From assembly GCA_011049495.1 (NCBI GenBank), contig DSBF01000050.1:1-5441 (forward strand): 5,441 bases of DNA, given 5' to 3'. Under the pieces are notes generated by a model. It saw only the letters and a list, made by a program, of their open reading frames with translations, searched no databases and was not told where the DNA came from. The stretch comes from Ignavibacteria bacterium. GTDB lineage: Bacteria; Bacteroidota; Ignavibacteria; Ignavibacteriales; Melioribacteraceae. Both the position numbers and the translations under genes were made by a program. This document shows positions 4,226 through 5,441 of this stretch, one piece after another (the stretch's first letter is position 1; each line of letters starts with the position of its first letter).

Positions 4226-5441
4226 ATGAAAAAACTAATTATTGAATTAATAAAAAAATACTTTGCTCAAATTACGCAAAGCTGGGTTGAAAAGCTTGAG
4301 CAAGAGTTCGGGAAAAAACTTTCCAAAGCCCAACTTACAACTTTTGTAGAAAGTACTCTGAACACTATCATCGATGTAATTGATACGGCTGATTACACCC
4401 GTGCAGATCAGTATCTTATCGATTCATATCAACTTTTCAATAAAACAAAATTAAATCTACTCCAGATCAGTCAGCTTTTCACGATCGGCAGATATGCAAT
4501 AATAAATTTTCTAGAGAAAGATGATAACTATGATTTTGATCCTTTAATACTTCTCGGATTTCTTGATGAAGTTATTGAACAAGTTTATGCGCGTTACGGA
4601 ATGCTTCATCAAAATGCCGAAATGCAGGAATTAGCTTCTGACAGAGATAGGCTTGCTAACAAACTTGATGCAAGTCAACAGTATTTACATAATATACTAC
4701 TCTCGTCAGATTCTGCAATAATGGTAATTGATAACAACGAAAAATTTATCTCGTGGAATAAAGGAGCGGAATCAATCTTTGGATTTTCTGAAGAGGAAGT
4801 ATTAGGGAAATCGTCATCATTACTTTTTCCGAAAGGGGAAAAATATGAGTCGGAGTTAAAATATATTCAAGATGAAATAAGAACAAGCGGATTTGTAACA
4901 ATAAACGAAACCGAACGACTTACTAAAGAAGGTAAAATTGTTACCGTTCAATTAACCGTGACAAAACTTCCCGGAAGTAACGGTGAGTCAGTCGGAAGAA
5001 CGGTAATTATTAGAGATTTTACCGAAGTAAAAAAATTACAGCAGCAAGTTGATCAATCGGAAAAACTTGCTGTAATAGGACAACTAGCCGCCGGCATTGC
5101 ACATGAGGTCGGTAATCCGCTTACTTCTATTTCATCTATTGTACAAATCTTGCAGCGAAAATCACCCAACGAATTTTTCAGCGAGCAGTTATCAACAATA
5201 AAAGAAAATATTGACCGAATTTCGCGAATAGTAAGAGAGTTAGTCGATTTCTCTCGTCCACCGGGGCACGAGAAAACTTTAATACAAATTACCGATATAA
5301 TAAAAACGGCAATCGGAATAGTTAAATACGATAAGCGCGTTAAAAAGGTTGACTTCAAAACCGATCTCGATACAGATTCACCTCTTGTTATGCTTGTCCC
5401 CGATCAGCTGCTGCAAGTATTTGTGAATATTCTTATTAACG
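4226..5441 (+). CDS. Cytoplasmic PAS-domain sensor histidine kinase (3' end outside window)
   Basis: Translation from ATG 4226 stays open to the window end (405 codons plus one base). Residues about 1-135 are an all-helical domain resembling the RsbRD N-terminal/globin-like sensor fold (tentative). About 132-155 is a helical linker. Residues 153-268 are a PAS domain with the typical opening SDSAIMVIDNNEKFISWN (161-178) and FGFSEEEVLGK (185-195), and the PAC part ends in VIIRDFTEVKK (260-270). HisKA follows: EKLAVIGQLAAGIAHEVGNPL (279-299), with His293 the expected phosphorylated residue. The ATPase domain has only begun: the window ends in PDQLLQVFVNILIN, whose last Asn405 is the expected N-box metal/ATP residue. 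There is no signal peptide or membrane segment, so it senses an internal cue. The frame is closed by TAA at 4175-4177; an in-frame TTG at 4214 is possible, but ATG 4226 is preferred. Its response regulator is not in the window. The HEVGNPL motif is typical of NtrB-like soluble kinases. Confidence 0.93.
   Translation, partial: MKKLIIELIKKYFAQITQSWVEKLEQEFGKKLSKAQLTTFVESTLNTIIDVIDTADYTRADQYLIDSYQLFNKTKLNLLQISQLFTIGRYAIINFLEKDDNYDFDPLILLGFLDEVIEQVYARYGMLHQNAEMQELASDRDRLANKLDASQQYLHNILLSSDSAIMVIDNNEKFISWNKGAESIFGFSEEEVLGKSSSLLFPKGEKYESELKYIQDEIRTSGFVTINETERLTKEGKIVTVQLTVTKLPGSNGESVGRTVIIRDFTEVKKLQQQVDQSEKLAVIGQLAAGIAHEVGNPLTSISSIVQILQRKSPNEFFSEQLSTIKENIDRISRIVRELVDFSRPPGHEKTLIQITDIIKTAIGIVKYDKRVKKVDFKTDLDTDSPLVMLVPDQLLQVFVNILIN

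Noticed and set aside
5053..5358. A 101-aa open frame on the minus strand
   Set aside because: It lies antisense to the HisKA region of the histidine kinase, where the plus frame has unmistakable family motifs; the minus product resembles no family and is a shadow frame.

Overview
The window is AT-rich, with a preference for A/T-ending codons. It looks like a chromosome fragment from the Bacteroidota/Chlorobiota/Ignavibacteriota (FCB) side of the bacterial tree. The clues are the short SAF-less NeuB-type synthase, a KdsC-like HAD phosphatase carrying the nonulosonate-type specificity residues, a secreted DUF4139 protein, weak Shine-Dalgarno signals, and intergenic spacers packed with palindromic repeats. 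An Ignavibacteria-like source is my best guess, but that is inference and not a marker-based call.

Layout. (1) 1-372, + strand: the 3' part of a KdsC-type HAD phosphatase, either stand-alone or the C-terminal half of a CMP-sialate synthetase fusion. (2) 372-1244, + strand: a NeuB-family nonulosonic acid synthase whose ATG overlaps the previous stop (TAATG), so the two are translationally coupled. (3) 1245-1326: a spacer made of a CTCTGTG/CACAGAG repeat. (4) 1327-2151, + strand: a membrane fatty-acid hydroxylase/sterol desaturase-family di-iron protein. (5) 2151-2231: an 81-bp palindromic repeat between convergent genes. (6) 2241-3833, - strand: a secreted DUF4139 (MuiA-like) protein. (7) 3834-4225: a divergent 392-bp spacer with a 152-bp composite inverted-repeat element and a possible regulatory hairpin. 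(8) 4226-5441, + strand: a cytoplasmic sensor histidine kinase (helical N-terminal sensor domain, PAS, HisKA), cut by the window end inside the N box of its ATPase domain.

How the genes fit together. The first two genes are consecutive steps of sialic-acid-like sugar synthesis: condensation with phosphoenolpyruvate, then removal of the 9-phosphate. They probably belong to a surface-glycan cluster that continues upstream of the window. The hydroxylase points the same way but is separated by a repeat, so a shared operon is unproven. The DUF4139 protein and the kinase are transcribed divergently and have no evident link to the sugar genes. I found no RNA genes, CRISPR array, transposase gene or defence system. 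The most unusual material is non-coding: each of the three spacers longer than 75 bp carries a different inverted-repeat family.
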